This document shows, one piece after another, positions 1 through 12,962 of a stretch of 64,000 nucleotides of DNA. This DNA comes from Sycobia sp. Sy_11. Taxonomy: Eukaryota > Arthropoda > Insecta > Hymenoptera > Epichrysomallidae. Position 1 is the stretch's first letter; each line of letters starts with the position of its first letter. Both the position numbers and the translations under genes were made by a program. The stretch covers positions 820,001 through 884,000 of the forward strand of contig JACCIC010000097.1 of assembly GCA_018907035.1 (NCBI GenBank), in the 5' to 3' direction. Below the pieces are notes generated by a model. It saw only the letters and a program-made list of their open reading frames with translations, did no database searches and was not told the origin of the DNA.

Positions 1-590
1 GCGAATTTCTTTGTATCGGGAAGAAAATAATACTACATATCTTTGCCTATATTTCGCCAATTTAGCACAAATATTTCTTTATATGCAACTTGCAGCAATT
101 GTATTGATATCTAAAAGCCATCTATTGGTTTTTTATGTACGATGATTAGATCGCCATTACGATGCTAACCATAAACTTCTATAGAATCGGACAAGTGATA
201 GAAGATCGTTAAGCTAATTTTCTATAACGAGATTGAGTATGTACAGTTTTTTAATTATTAGCATTCGCCGTCATTATCTTCCCTTCAATCGTCAAACGAA
301 GTGTATTAAAAATTTATGGCGGGTTTACCGTGAAGTTATTCAAATTAAGAATTACGTATAAGATGAGTAAAAATAAAGTAAAAAAATCCCACCAAATACA
401 ATGACACCGAATCTTCTATATACTTGTAACAAAATTCTTTAATAGTATATTGCCGTGAAAAATATTTTTTTAAAGGATTCTTTTCTATTTTTTTATGTAG
501 TAGATGTAAAATAAGAATATAATAAATGAACATATCATAAAAAAGAAATGAAAACGAAAAAATGGAAAAATTGTCAAGCTAATTTAAAGT
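1..590. other. AT-rich non-coding stretch
   Basis: No open frame with protein character, no RNA gene and no long repeat was seen here. Composition is strongly AT-rich with short homopolymer runs, as expected for insect intron or intergenic DNA. Confidence 0.6.
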
Positions 591-1670
591 TCACGGTCGA
601 AGACAGTATCGCTGACACCGCGGGCATTAATCAGTCGAATTTTCACAGCCCCGCGTGAGATTACATAGCCTTCGCCAAGAGAGCTTGCGGACAAAAATAT
701 ATATCATAAGGACGAGCGCGCCGAGAGTCCCGTCTACGATACTACACGAACCTCTTTAAAAAACGAGACGCAAGAAAGAAAAAATCAATCACCCGCGTGC
801 GGTGCCCCTCAAATTTCTATACATAATGATTCAGCCAGGTCCCAAGACCCCATTCTCGAAAGGATCGTGAAATAATATACGCCAGAGTCGAAAGCCCGTA
901 GGCAACAGCCGCGCCGTCGCCGCTCGCCCGGGACGATCTATGCGCGAGGATCTCGGTATGCACGTGAGTCATACCGATCCTTGATCGGTATATATATATT
1001 TCATTTGCATTTCATTCCGCTCACTCGCTTTACTCGACTCCATTGAGAATCGCACCGACAATGCGACAAAGGGAGAAAGGAGGAAAGAAAGAAAGTGAGC
1101 GACTGGGGATAGGTATAGTATAATATCATAGTAATAACACACGCTCACGCGCACGCACAGACGCAGAGACGCACGTATGCAAGCTCTTAAAAATCCTTCG
1201 CGCTCTCTGGCTGGTGAGAGGTACTCCCTTACTTTTAGGAGCGAGCACACACGGTTTAGCGTATATATTCGCTGCCGCTGGTATACGGAGTAGAGCAAAA
1301 TGTGGCAGCAGGCCGCGGCGCCCATCAGCGATGGACGCGTGAAGTCGCGTGTGCGCGTCTCCTCCTGTCTCCCCGTCTCTGCGGGAAGGGGGGGGGGGTT
1401 AATGCGCGGATCACGAACTCGGCTCTTCTCTTCCTGTGGCACACGCGTGCCGCGCGTTATGCCGCGGCGCTGCCCCAAGGCGCGCAAGACTCTGCGGGGA
1501 AAGCTCGCGAGAATGACACGCGCAGCCGCTCGATAGTCAGAAACCAGTCTCGATGGTACGCCGGCCGCGCGCGAGTTTATCCTATAAATACCGCTATGTA
1601 TAGGCCCGTTGTTTCCATATCTTGTATTCGCAATTTCGCACCGCGTCGAAATTCGGTACGCGATTAGATC
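591..1670. other. GC/CpG-rich islet, possible promoter or 5' exon region
   Basis: GC content and CpG frequency rise abruptly relative to both flanks. Short open frames exist on both strands, but they carry no recognisable domain and look like by-products of the composition. A TATA-like TATAAATA lies at 1583-1590 in front of less GC-rich DNA. In hymenopteran genomes such islets often mark promoters or first exons, but nothing here proves transcription. Confidence 0.35.
1583..1590 (+). promoter_or_regulatory. TATA-box-like motif
   Basis: TATAAATA at the 3' edge of a CpG-rich islet, the expected setting for a core promoter. No initiator or downstream promoter element could be assigned with confidence, so this is a motif match only. 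Confidence 0.2.
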
Positions 1671-3465
1671 GATCGAGTGATAAATTTTCTTTGACGTAGC
1701 ATCCTATATTATATATTTTTTGCAAGTCACTATTCGAGATTTTTTGGGAGAAAAGGGGGGGGGATAAGGAGAGCGCCGGCGGGGTGGTCGTCTTGTAGAG
1801 TTCGGCACTTCAGAAAGCCCCGTGTACTTTCGAAAACTTTCTATATGTGCCCCGATAAAACCCAATCGAAAATTTCAACGGAATTTTTTGCGCCAAGATT
1901 TTTTATACAAATACCAATGAAAATAAATATTATCTAAGGAAAGATAGATAGTTTCGAGCTATCTCTTACCGAGTCCCGTCATTAGAATTACAGCCTAGAT
2001 TTTATTACTTTTTTGCACAAGTCAAAGGTGCATAGATAGCTTCCTGTAGAATTTTCGACTATGAATCTACATTTCGTCTAGGAAATTCTATAAACGGCGA
2101 TTCTTGTTTAAAAAATATATGGAACTTAAAAATTACAATAATAATTATTTTTATAAAAAAAGGTAGATCAGGAAATTTAATGGAATTTCATAGAATATAA
2201 GGACTTTGAATTTTATGATGTACTCAGGATTTATGGAATATGTCAACAGTTTAAGATAGAACTACAGTTTCACATCTGCCGGCAGGCAGACTCCCGTTTT
2301 TGACTTCGGTCTCTTCCTGAGTCATCGCCAAACTATATAGGTAGATCTGGTAAATTTAAATAATCGCTCCCGATTCCAAGACGACGCGACGGCACAGCGT
2401 GATTCAATTTCGTCTTTTTGCTAATTAGTTACGCTTTTTACTTTTTAATAAATCATTCATTTAAACAATAATTTAAGTTAACTTTCCTTTGCATATTTCA
2501 TATCGATACCCCCTGTGAAAGTTCGTGCAATTGATTTCGACAAAAAGGAACGCAATTCACAATAACAAATATCGTAAGAATCTGCGATTAATAAAAACCA
2601 CAATTTACGATTCACAGCGAAAGTAATGCAACTCCATTTCTATATGAGTTTTATCTAGTTCGTAAAACAAATATGACGAATTGTACTAATTTTCTATGCA
2701 AAAATGTGAAATGTGTTACTTTTTGATAAAAATATGAATTAGAAAATGCTTGTTTTCGTGAAGAGCGTCTATATATATAGCGTTTAGTTTTTCATTATAT
2801 AGGAGTATGTATGGACTTAATAATTTCATAACAGCAGAAATGAGCGATACTGACCGACATATCTACAATAATTATATAGATAGAATAAATATCAATAATT
2901 ATAATATTAAAAAAATTATCCTGAAAGAATGCAAAAGTCTTACATAATTGTTCAAGAATAATTGTATTATGATTATTATAATTTTTACAAGAAATTATAA
3001 ATTCATTATCATCATTATCAATAATTATCGTTAGATTACTTATCGATAAATGTAAATTTATCATTTCCTACATATTGATATTGCAAATATCGATGAATAT
3101 CATTTAGTTCTTAATTCAGCTTTTTACTTTTATTATTTTTATTATAAAATTAAAATAAAGTCTTAAAAGTTAATTGAATGTTTAAAAGAGTCATTAGCTT
3201 TACGGATCATTATAAAAAAATTATTTAAAAAAAATGAAAAACATATAACTTGGTTCTATAAAAAGTTAACACACATATTATATAAGCATGTACATAAATA
3301 ATATTATAAATACATATTTAGATAACGCTTACCCTTACGATTGCTTTTTTGTTGTTATATAAGTTGACATAAGTTGTCCGAAATATCGAGAATCGTGAAA
3401 AATGAAGAAATGAAGAAAAAAGAAGTGAAAAAGTGCAAGACAAATCTATTTGCGCTCCGGGAACA
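1671..3465. other. AT-rich non-coding stretch
   Basis: About 1.8 kb without a supported gene. It holds a poly-G run near 1757 and a thymine/adenine-rich interval at 2800-3350. An 89-codon open frame on the minus strand (2795-3064) is dominated by I, N and D residues, as AT-rich noise produces. Confidence 0.55.
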
Positions 3466-4140
3466 TCAGAGGCGCGCGCAAACTTGAAGCAGCTTGAAGG
3501 GAGCAGGACAAAGCTGCAACAGCAGCTTTGTACCTGACCCTGTGCTATACGTACTAGCGTAACCGCGGAAGGTCATCTGCAATTGCGCTATGACAATACC
3601 CGCGAAGCTCGCGAGAGCGGTACGCGTTTTTGTATATACACTCCTCAACTGCATTATATCCTAAAAACGACTGAGATAGTCTATACATATATCTATATAC
3701 ACGTGACCTGGAATTCACCTCTGATTTCACACGGCGCGAGCGCTGGCACACCTCGGAGCACCTCGGATCCCTGCACATCCCGAGCGTTCCGCGAGACATG
3801 TAGGCACGGCAGAGACTGTTACGCGGCTTCGAGCGACACTCGACACCCCTCGCGCGCGGGACGTTCAAAGGCGCGCGGATCGCCCGCGGCTCTCCAAAGC
3901 GACACGCGTGTCGCGCAGTGCCGATCAGGTCATAAATTTTGATAATTTGTAAAGCGTATAATAAATACGGGGAATCTGCTTTGGTTCGTAAGAGCCGTGT
4001 ATGTGCGTGCGCGCGTGTGCGTGAGAGAGAGAGAGAGAGAGAGACAGTCGCCACTGGCGCGGCGAGGACTTTAGCTTTTAACTCTATTCTGCGAATGCGC
4101 CAGTGGGAGGGAGGGTGGGAGAAAACCACCCGTTTCTGAG
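3466..4140. other. GC/CpG-rich islet
   Basis: A second sharply bounded CpG-rich patch. It includes a short (GA)n tract at 4022-4044. Open frames on both strands overlap completely and are arginine/serine-rich without domains, so no gene is called. Possible promoter or untranslated exon. Confidence 0.35.
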
Positions 4141-4236
4141 TATATTAATCTCGCAGTATTCAAGACTTTTAATGGACGCCGCGATGTTGAGCGACCACCA
4201 GAGTAGCGCAGTGCGCGTGTGCAGATTATACATACT

Positions 4237-4242
<6 letters not shown>

Positions 4243-4312
<70 letters not shown>
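4243..4312. repeat. (CT)n microsatellite followed by GT/GC-rich tract
   Basis: An uninterrupted CT tract of about 70 bp, followed by a mixed GT/CG alternating purine-pyrimidine stretch to about 4368. Frames reading through it encode poly-Ser-Leu or poly-Arg-Glu and are not genes. Confidence 0.95.
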
Positions 4313-4316
<4 letters not shown>

Positions 4317-4379
4317 TTTGTGTGTGTGTATGTCTCTGCGCGCGCGCGCGTGTGTATGTGTGTGTGTCGGTCTGAATTA

Positions 4380-5935
4380 AGAAGAGATTTTGCATTTTTT
4401 TCTTCCCTGATTTATTTCGCACAGATGTCTTGTATTATAAGTGGTAATGCTTTGTACGAGATTAAAAAACTGTATACATATACTCGTATAAAAAGAAAAA
4501 AAAGGTTAATTCAATTTATTCTAATATGTCGCTTTCGGAAATTCCATTGGCCGGTAGCAGCGAGACAAAGCTCACAATATAGTTTATGCTGATTTGTGTA
4601 CTTAAATAGAATTTATTGAACATTTTCAAATATTAGTAGGTTTTCAATTAAAATTTATAAAATAATTATGGTAATTATGGTATTATTAAACAATAAGTTT
4701 TTATAGTTAATACCGAGGTTAGCACATTTTTGGGTTATGATTAAGAGTTATTTAAAATCCTTCACTAATATTTGATTATGAGAAAAGGATTCTTAATGTT
4801 TATGTGCACAGATATTAAAATAAACTAAGAATAGTGAATGTTAAAGATAACTTTATTTTTAATAATCTTAATAAAATAATATAATCCTTTTAGTCGATAG
4901 TACGTACACATCTCCTACATTTCTATACTTCTTTACTGCGTTTCTTATATAGAATCATTAATGCCTATTCTTAAATGAAAAATTACTTAAAAATAAATTT
5001 TCAGTAAAGATTTAAATATAATTAGAATGAAAGAATACTTTTTACATTTACTTATAATTTTTCGAACGGGGTGCGTTTGCTTTATTACTATCATCAATTT
5101 CAATAGTATACAGCTTTATATTATCAATGTAAACTTTATGCACATATTTCAAGTAACTGTGTGTTTTTGTATATGAATATGCATTTACAGATTTAAAAGA
5201 ATATTTTTCGGTTTTGAATATAAGTACATAAAAGTTCTGGTCGGCTCCTTTGCTACGGGAACAATCGAGTGTTTAATCACTTATTACGCAATACGACCTA
5301 GACGTTGATATAATGGCTTTCTTTCGACGTCAACTGAATATTTTTAATTAAATGATTCCGATAAATTAATATATCTATTAAATGAAATGTAAAATTTTCA
5401 TTTATTCATTTCCATTGTAACATTTATTTTTTCTTTGTAAATAAGAAACTATTTATTTGGAACAGTATAATCAATCTGTTCAAATTGAAAAGACATGTTA
5501 TATTAATGCATTGACACTGGAATTTCTACTTTCAAAAATCAGTTGATTTATTATTTGGTTAATCACTTGCCACTGAACGTATATATTTTTAAACATTTGG
5601 TACATACAAAATAAAAATTTATCAAGGTGTCACAACTAAAACATATACTATGTAACGAACACATATTGTATTGCGTATATAGATATACAAAATGCGGACA
5701 GTGGTGCGTTGGTTGACGGTTGGCGATAGAATGTTTGTTTTGATTTCGAGTGGATGAAACACACTCGTATACGCAAGAAGCACAGAATAGAACAGAAAGG
5801 CGTGAGATGCCGAGACAATCGCAGTTGTTGACGAAACTTTGAGTTTGTCCGGGAGGCTTACTAAGAGGTTCCAGTGGATCACAGTATATAATTAGATTAT
5901 TTGATTTGAATACGATGAGATCTCGATATATATTA
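4380..5935. other. AT-rich non-coding stretch
   Basis: No supported gene. A minus-strand 86-codon open frame at 5622-5882 has no recognisable similarity and no splice context. Confidence 0.55.
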
Positions 5936-5938
5936 TAT

Positions 5939-5953
5939 ATGTATGTATGTATG

Positions 5954-6004
<51 letters not shown>
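5939..6004. repeat. (GTAT)n/(AT)n microsatellite at the mariner insertion point
   Basis: A few GTAT units grade into about 45 bp of (AT)n. The tract ends at the TA that forms the 5' target duplication of the mariner element beginning at 6005, so the element inserted into or at the edge of the microsatellite. Confidence 0.9.
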
Positions 6005-6007
<3 letters not shown>

Positions 6008-6037
6008 GGAGTGTGAATAAGTCTTTCCCGTTTTTTG
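6005..6037 (+). repeat. mariner 5' terminal inverted repeat
   Basis: Left end of the element, starting TTAGGAGTGTG and preceded by TA. It matches the reverse complement of 7261-7293 except for scattered changes near the tip. Confidence 0.9.
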
Positions 6038-6178
6038 TAAGAGATGGGGCGCCACCAATATTGTGCGAGTATTCAATGGTTACATATGTCATAATCAAAG
6101 CTTATTCATATGTCAACAATTCCATACTAACACATTAGTTAAAATTTTTTCGCATCATAAATTTTTGATATCGTGAAA

Positions 6179-7215
6179 ATGTCGAAATTTGAGCCGAGTC
6201 GACGTCATTTGCGGGAAGTTTCACTTTATTGGTTCAATTTAAAGAAATCTGCTACCGACACGCATCGATTGCTTCAGGAGGCTTATGGAGAAGGTTGTGT
6301 CGATGATTCAAGTGTTCGCGGATGGTTTCGACGCTTCAAAAGCGGTGATTTCGACGTGGAAGACAAGGAGCGTTCCGGGCGGCCGCAAATCTTTGAAGAT
6401 CGAGAGTTGGCGACTTTGCTTGATGAAGATTCTTGTCAAACGCAAGAAGAACTTGCTGAAGCATTGGGAGTTGACCGAACAACCATTTCCAAGCGTTTGA
6501 AAGCCATGGGAATGATCCAAAAGCAAGGAAATTGGGTGCCGTACGAACTGAAGCTGAGAGACGTCGAACGGCGTTTTTTCACTTGCGAACAGCTGCTTCA
6601 GCGACATAAAAGAAAGGGTTTTCTGCATCGTATCGTGACTGGCGATGAAAAGTGGATACGTTACGATAATCCGAAGCGAAGAAAATCATGGGGACTACCC
6701 GGCCATGCATCATCATCGACGGCCAAGCCAAATATCCATGGCGCCAAGCTCATGCTCTGTATATGGTGGGACCAGCTAGTTGTGGTTTACTATGAGCTTC
6801 TGAAACCGAATGAAAGGATCACAGGCGAGGTCTATCGACGACAATTGATGCGTTTGAGCCGCGCACTGCGAGAAAAACGGCCACAATACTCCGACAAGCA
6901 CGACAAAGTTATTTTGCAACATGACAATGCTCGCCCACATGTTGCACCGCCGGTGAAAACATACTTAGAAACGCTCAAATGAGAAGTCCTACCCCACCCG
7001 CCGATAGTCCAGACGTTGCTCCGTCTGATTACCATCTCTTCAGATCGATGACGCATGGCCTGGCTGACCAGCACTTCCATTCCTACGAGGAAGCCAAAAA
7101 ATGGGTGGATGACTGGATAGAGGCCAAACCGGTCGAATTTTTTCGCAACGGGATTCGTATGTTGCCAGAAAGATGGGAAAAAGTTGTAGCTAGCGATGGC
7201 CAATACTTTCAATAA
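6179..7215 (+). pseudogene. mariner transposase, one nonsense codon and one frameshift
   Basis: Cut-and-paste transposase of the Tc1/mariner (IS630) superfamily. The ATG at 6179 is chosen because it begins the conserved N-terminus and restores the usual length. Residues about 1-110 carry the paired helix-turn-helix DNA-binding domain, followed by the WVPYEL linker motif. Catalytic aspartates are Asp156 (TGDEKW) and Asp249 (QHDNARPH). The third, in the APSD motif, follows after 34 residues, giving the DD34D signature. The frame is broken by a TGA at 6980-6982 and a 1-nt deletion near 7003. Allowing for these, the protein is 345 residues, the family norm. The breaks lie between the second and third catalytic residues, so this copy should make no active enzyme. 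Similarity to mauritiana-subfamily mariners is strong. Confidence 0.93.
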
Positions 7216-7260
7216 TTCATTTGTAACCATTTTTTCACAATAAAGGCTCAAAATTTGAAA

Positions 7261-7293
7261 AAAAAAACGGGAAAGACTTATTCACATACCTGA
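7261..7293 (-). repeat. mariner 3' terminal inverted repeat
   Basis: Right end of the element, reading TCAGGTATGTG on the minus strand and followed by TA. Inverted partner of 6005-6037. Confidence 0.9.
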
Positions 7294-7295
7294 TA

Positions 7296-7992
7296 TTAAT
7301 GATGAAATAGAAAAAATTGGCATCTAGCATAATTAATCTTGAGAGCTCTCATTCAACCCAGATCATGCGCATCCAATAAATACAGCAATTGATACACATT
7401 ATTCAAAGTTACCAAGGATTCCGTAATAGCTTATGAAAGATATTAAGAAGTCAAGATCGAAGATAAAATATTCCAATAGAAGTTTAAACACACGAACGAT
7501 TTCGCCGTTCAATTCGGCTAAGGTTTTATCCATTCACGCCACTTAAAAAAACTGTATAAACTCTAAGATTTGTATAAAATAATCGTACACGTAAGTTTTT
7601 ATATTTTTATCGTTATTAAACGCATATGATATTATTCCGTTGATCTCTTCTTTAGCATTAATGAACCTCATGTTTCTATATATTTATAAAGTAATAAAAT
7701 AAGAATAATTACAACTAACATATCAGCAAATTGAAATATCCACAAATATGAGACATTTAATTTTGAGTATTAATAAAATGTTTTGGGTATTATTAAATTT
7801 TACTCTAGGTATGTAACTTATATTTCATTACTAGATATTTTCAAATATAAATATTTTAATGAAAAATAAATAATGGTCCAATGCTTGATGAGCGAAAAGA
7901 ATATTGAAAATTGAGTATAAAATATCCGAATACCTTTCTTGCATCGCTGTCAACCTCTTCCATTAAATAACCGCATATACATACTTATAGAT
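7296..7992. other. AT-rich non-coding stretch
   Basis: About 700 bp with no supported gene or repeat. Confidence 0.5.
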
Positions 7993-8080
7993 ACACACAC
8001 GCACACACGCGCACACACACACGCGCGCGCGCACACACACAAAACCCAGCGCGCGCGCGCGCGCGCGTGTGTGTGTGTGT
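7993..8080. repeat. Alternating CA/CG/TG tract with self-complementary halves
   Basis: A (CA)n(CG)n(CA)n block is followed, after a short AAAACCCAG spacer, by a (CG)n(TG)n block. All of it is alternating purine-pyrimidine, the composition that favours Z-DNA. The two halves are complementary and could also form a GC-rich hairpin. Confidence 0.85.
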
Positions 8081-8578
8081 AAGAATTTAATATAATTTTC
8101 GCATCGCCCCTGAAAGACACACAACATACACGCACACGCGCGCACGCCGGGGCGAAGAGCATCAGATATAATAAAGTTTTTCGACGAAACGACCGTACTG
8201 CATCAGAAGATAAGAATCCACTATATACTCAGATATACTCACATCGTCGTTGGGAGCATTCTTGAATGCATGCGTTGTCCCGTCGTACTCGGTCCCTCCC
8301 CTTCCCACCACGCGTGGGAGCGAGAAGCGTGAATCGGAACTGCGTGCAGAGGCATCGCAGAGAAGGAGCCGGGAGTAGTCAACCACCTCCCCCCTTCTTT
8401 GTGCGCGAGTCCTCGCTGCCGCCGCCGTCAGGTGAATCGATGTTTACGACAGTCGGACGACCAAAAGGCGAGCCAAAAGAACTCTATGCTTCTTTAACGG
8501 AGCGGGTACATCAGATGACGCAATTAAGCCTCCTCCTCCCTCCTCTCCATCACAGAAGTGTCCGTCGGCCTTTTGCGA

Positions 8579-8581
<3 letters not shown>

Positions 8582-8627
<46 letters not shown>
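8582..8627. repeat. (TA)n microsatellite
   Basis: About 46 bp of uninterrupted TA. Confidence 0.95.
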
Positions 8628-8628
<1 letters not shown>

Positions 8629-8705
8629 GCGGACACTTTATGGACGTGCGTGTGCGGCTTCGCGCCTTTTCGCACGCCGCCTCCTCGTGCATCCTTGTCT
8701 TTATA

Positions 8706-8709
8706 CACA

Positions 8710-8764
<55 letters not shown>
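8706..8764. repeat. (ACGC)n then (CA)n microsatellite
   Basis: More than ten tandem ACGC units ending in a short CA run, all alternating purine-pyrimidine. Confidence 0.95.
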
Positions 8765-8990
8765 CTATACTTCACCCCACGCAACTTGTCCCCATGTGCG
8801 GCTTATCGACTTTCCGGGCGGTTGGCAGCTTTTAAAGAATCTCCCTCCCGCCCTCCACCGATGTTGAACTTTTATTTTTAGGTGGAATAAATTTACGGCA
8901 CGCTTAAGAAACAAAAAAAAGCAACGTTGAAACGCGAAGGGGACGACGCGATGTAAAATGTTTTTTGCAGAAGTGAAGTTGCTCACGATC

Positions 8991-10525
8991 AAGACATTAA
9001 CGCTGAGAGAGAGAGCTCCTCGATTATACTTGCATCCGATTCTACGTATATATATGTATATAATCTAAAATCGAAGTAAAATAAAATCGCCGAAGGATTT
9101 TAACTCGGATTTTAAAGTATACGGTTCTTATTCCGATTGTCTTTATAGAGGTTTATTTCTTATTGATTCCGATGCGTGCATATCGTTTTATCGAGTTTGT
9201 AATTTTCAATAATCAATGACAATTTTCATGTATCATAGGACAAGAAATAAAATTAAAAAATTATTCTGAGACTGTGCCCATTGATGTGATTCGCTATTTT
9301 TGTGTAAGGGTTTTTCTATATTGTTTAATTAAACTAAGATCATTAATTAAACAAAATCTTCTCATATTGTATTATAATAAACAAACAGTTTTCCTAAATT
9401 AAAAAATTTTTTGCTCAGCAATGCAAGATACGTTTATTGAAATCAAATAAATTGATCTTACATATCTAGTGAATATTTTCATAATTTTGAGAAAACGATG
9501 TTCAATAAAAGAAAATATTTACTCGATAAGAGAATTTATTCTCGGTGTACGTAAATTTTTGTTTTACAGCCAATATCATTTGCAATATTTTATCTTCCAT
9601 CAAATTTTAGAATTTATAATTTATGAAAAATTTAAGGTATTTTATAGAGTTTTAACGTTGTCTATAAAAATTAATTTTCCATTTCTTAGCTTTGCGATTT
9701 AACTTTCATCGAAATGATAAAATATTTTTTATTTAAAAATTTTTTCACAATTTTATCTGCATATACAAAAAGACGCAAAAACTCCCGCATGTGCCACAGC
9801 GATGACGACTTGTTCGTTGAACATTAATTAAATAACCAGAGGAATGAACGGTTTTTAATTTATTTGCGACTTTATGATTTTATGAGCTGCACGCGCTTTT
9901 GGGTAAACATTATTTTAGGTTCCAATAAGTTTTCTGCAACAAGTTATATATAGTTAGATCCCATAAGAAACTAATTTGTATGACTGCAATTCATAATATA
10001 TACATAGGGTTGACATACAAATTAATGAGTTTGTGCGCTGTCAAGGATAATTATACAGTGACAGACAACAAGACTCGAGGCTTTAAAACAATGGCTATAT
10101 ATTTATTATCCGTTCGTAAAATAAACAAGTTGTTAGGAAAAGGATTGGAGCAGATTTAAAATATACGCGCTCTAACTCGTAACTGTATTGCGATTATTTA
10201 TTTATTATTTAAAAAATAATATGAGTAATGATTAAAAACGTTGTTAATAAAATCATTATCTACTAATTTACAATTCAATCGTGAATTTATATTTTTGTGT
10301 ATTCATACCATGGCGCTCTTAGCATTAAATTTCAAAGCGATTCGAAGCGAATAATACATTTGTATAACGCGTCCAGGGCATCTTATTTTTTTTCTTAACA
10401 GAATGGAGATTAAGTAATCCTTCACGGGAACGGCATGTAAAGCGTGTTTACTATAGACTCTGACTTATAGTGAAAATCAAGCACGTTTTCTGTCCTAATG
10501 ATTTATTTGCAAACGCGCACTCTCC

Positions 10526-10528
<3 letters not shown>
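8991..10528. other. AT-rich non-coding stretch
   Basis: No supported gene. A 77-codon frame at 9469-9702 has AT-rich noise composition (I, F, K) and no recognisable motif. Confidence 0.5.

Positions 10529-10589
<61 letters not shown>
10529..10589. repeat. (TA)n microsatellite
   Basis: About 61 bp of uninterrupted TA. Confidence 0.95.
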
Positions 10590-10596
<7 letters not shown>

Positions 10597-11151
10597 AGTT
10601 TTTTTGTGTACACAGATTAAGCATTTGCTTAACTTTTTTTCTCAAAATAATAAATAGAAAATCGACATCGATCCAAACTTCTTGAATAATTGGACAATTG
10701 GTCATTTTACAAGGTATGAATTTACGTATTTGCGATTACGTCCATAGTAACGGTAAAGCAACAACTACTACGAAAACTGGTCAATTTTATAAAAGTTTTT
10801 ATTAGAAACCGCACTGTCTTTACCGATGTTATTTTTATACGTCATAATCAGTACCTCTGTTATTAGAAAATTGACCGATCGGACTTCAATTGCTGCACGG
10901 ACTTTTTGCTCCCAGACACGTAAAGCCATTTGGATTGGAATATATAGATCCAAGGTTGTATAAAACGATATTAAAAGAAAAAAGGCGTGTACTTTCGCTC
11001 CCTCTGAAACACATATATGGAGGAAACAAGTAGCAACCTTCGTCCACTTTGTAGTCGGCTGGAGCACATACATATCTTTGTTCACACGATATATTGTATA
11101 TGTGTCGCATGTTAGTCTCTTACGAAAGCCACACAATTGTTGCTTTTTATT

Positions 11152-11183
<32 letters not shown>

Positions 11184-11836
11184 CGTTCACAGAGGACAAG
11201 GTATGCGATGTTTATAAAAAAGTTGTACATTCATACGCACGTTAAGCTATGTTGAGGTATTATCAAAACTAAACGAATTAATTACTCTTTATCTCAATTA
11301 TATGAAGGCAATTAAAGAGATATTATATTATATATAAAATTACTATAATGATATAAAGCAATTTATGCATGCTGATTTTGGAGGACTTTTTTCGTATGAG
11401 AAAAACCAATTTGTTCATAAGTTATTAAAGCGATAGTTAGTATATAAAATTTACTGAAATTTTAGTAAGTTTGAGTTATATTTTGTAACTGATATCTAAC
11501 TTTTTGATAATTGAAAATAAATTCATGTACCGTGCTTCACTAAATTTTCAGTTGCTAGAACGGTAGATTTTCTAATTAGACAGACTGTGAAAACTGATCG
11601 AACGAATTTGAAAATAGCGTATGTAACGGAAGTTTTTGTTTATATATACGTGTAGATATAAATTTATTTAAGTCAGTGAATATGTACCAGTGGCCAGTAT
11701 ATAGTCACTGATTTAAATATTCTGCAATGTTAACCACTGAAAATCAATTTGACAGCTGACTGATTCATTAGTAAAATATATTACCTATTATTACATATTC
11801 AAACAAATATTCTTTCCACTGCTTTTAAGCATTAAA
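10590..11836. other. Non-coding stretch with a short (AT)n and a hairpin
   Basis: No supported gene. A minus-strand frame at 10768-11199 of 143 codons begins inside the (AT)n tract at 11155-11183 and shows no domain. A 14-bp inverted repeat lies at 11666-11718. Confidence 0.45.
11666..11718. repeat. Imperfect inverted repeat (hairpin)
   Basis: ATTTAAGTCAGTGA at 11666-11679 pairs with TCACTGATTTAAAT at 11705-11718, with one mismatch in 14 and a 25-nt loop. It is not followed by a T-run and no function is known. It may be a remnant of a small inverted-repeat transposon. Confidence 0.6.
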
Positions 11837-11845
11837 TATATACAT

Positions 11846-11906
<61 letters not shown>
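11837..11906. repeat. (ACAT)n/(AT)n microsatellite
   Basis: A few ACAT units grade into about 45 bp of (AT)n. Confidence 0.93.
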
Positions 11907-11908
<2 letters not shown>

Positions 11909-12129
11909 AATTATTTAAAATTAAACTTTTCTACAAGTCCTTTTAGTCAGATGTCTTACACTATTTATAATATTAAATATAATACATTATGAGATCGATT
12001 ACATATCTTATACTATTAAAAATACCGATAAATTTATTACTGGATCATTTACATTTTACAGAGTCACAAATACATTTTATATTCCCTGTCTAGCAACAAG
12101 ATAAGAACAAGCTTTTAATGTCGATACTT

Positions 12130-12131
<2 letters not shown>

Positions 12132-12193
<62 letters not shown>
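12132..12193. repeat. (TA)n microsatellite
   Basis: About 62 bp of uninterrupted TA. Confidence 0.95.
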
Positions 12194-12196
<3 letters not shown>

Positions 12197-12345
12197 TACT
12201 GCTCTCTGTACAGCCACAGTTCCTCACACCATGGTGCCAGTATGCTCTTTCGAGCGTATCAACAGCAACAACAATAAAGTTAACTCGCCAGAGTGTCCTC
12301 TCCTCCATTGCAAAAAAAGCATTCAATAAAAGAGAGAATATATTT

Positions 12346-12348
<3 letters not shown>

Positions 12349-12411
<63 letters not shown>
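12349..12411. repeat. (CT)n microsatellite
   Basis: About 63 bp of CT ending in a T-rich run. Confidence 0.95.
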
Positions 12412-12417
<6 letters not shown>

Positions 12418-12439
12418 TTTCTATAAATTTTTAAAATCC

Positions 12440-12962
<523 letters not shown>

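Larger units (their letters stand above)
6005..7293 (+). mobile_element. mariner transposon, mauritiana-type, nearly intact
   Basis: A 1289-bp element with imperfect terminal inverted repeats of about 33 bp (6005-6037 and 7261-7293). Both share the core GTGAATAAGTCTTTCCCG. It is flanked by TA dinucleotides at 6003-6004 and 7294-7295, the target duplication made by all Tc1/mariner elements. It contains one transposase frame on the plus strand, the standard mariner plan (about 1.3 kb, one gene, no introns). Few lesions suggest a fairly recent insertion. Confidence 0.95.
8081..8990. other. GC/CpG-rich islet with embedded microsatellites
   Basis: CpG-rich unique sequence surrounds a (TA)n tract at 8582-8627 and an (ACGC)n/(CA)n tract at 8706-8764. 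Every long open frame depends on reading through these repeats, so none is called as a gene. Promoter or untranslated-exon function is possible but unproven. Confidence 0.4.

Noticed and set aside
1300..1667. Overlapping plus- and minus-strand frames in the first CpG islet
   Set aside because: Arginine/serine-rich products of CpG composition, overlapping one another on both strands, with no domain or splice support.
8266..8835. 189-codon frame, second longest outside transposons on the plus strand
   Set aside because: Crosses (TA)n and (ACGC)n tracts. Its length depends on microsatellite periodicity and no domain is present.
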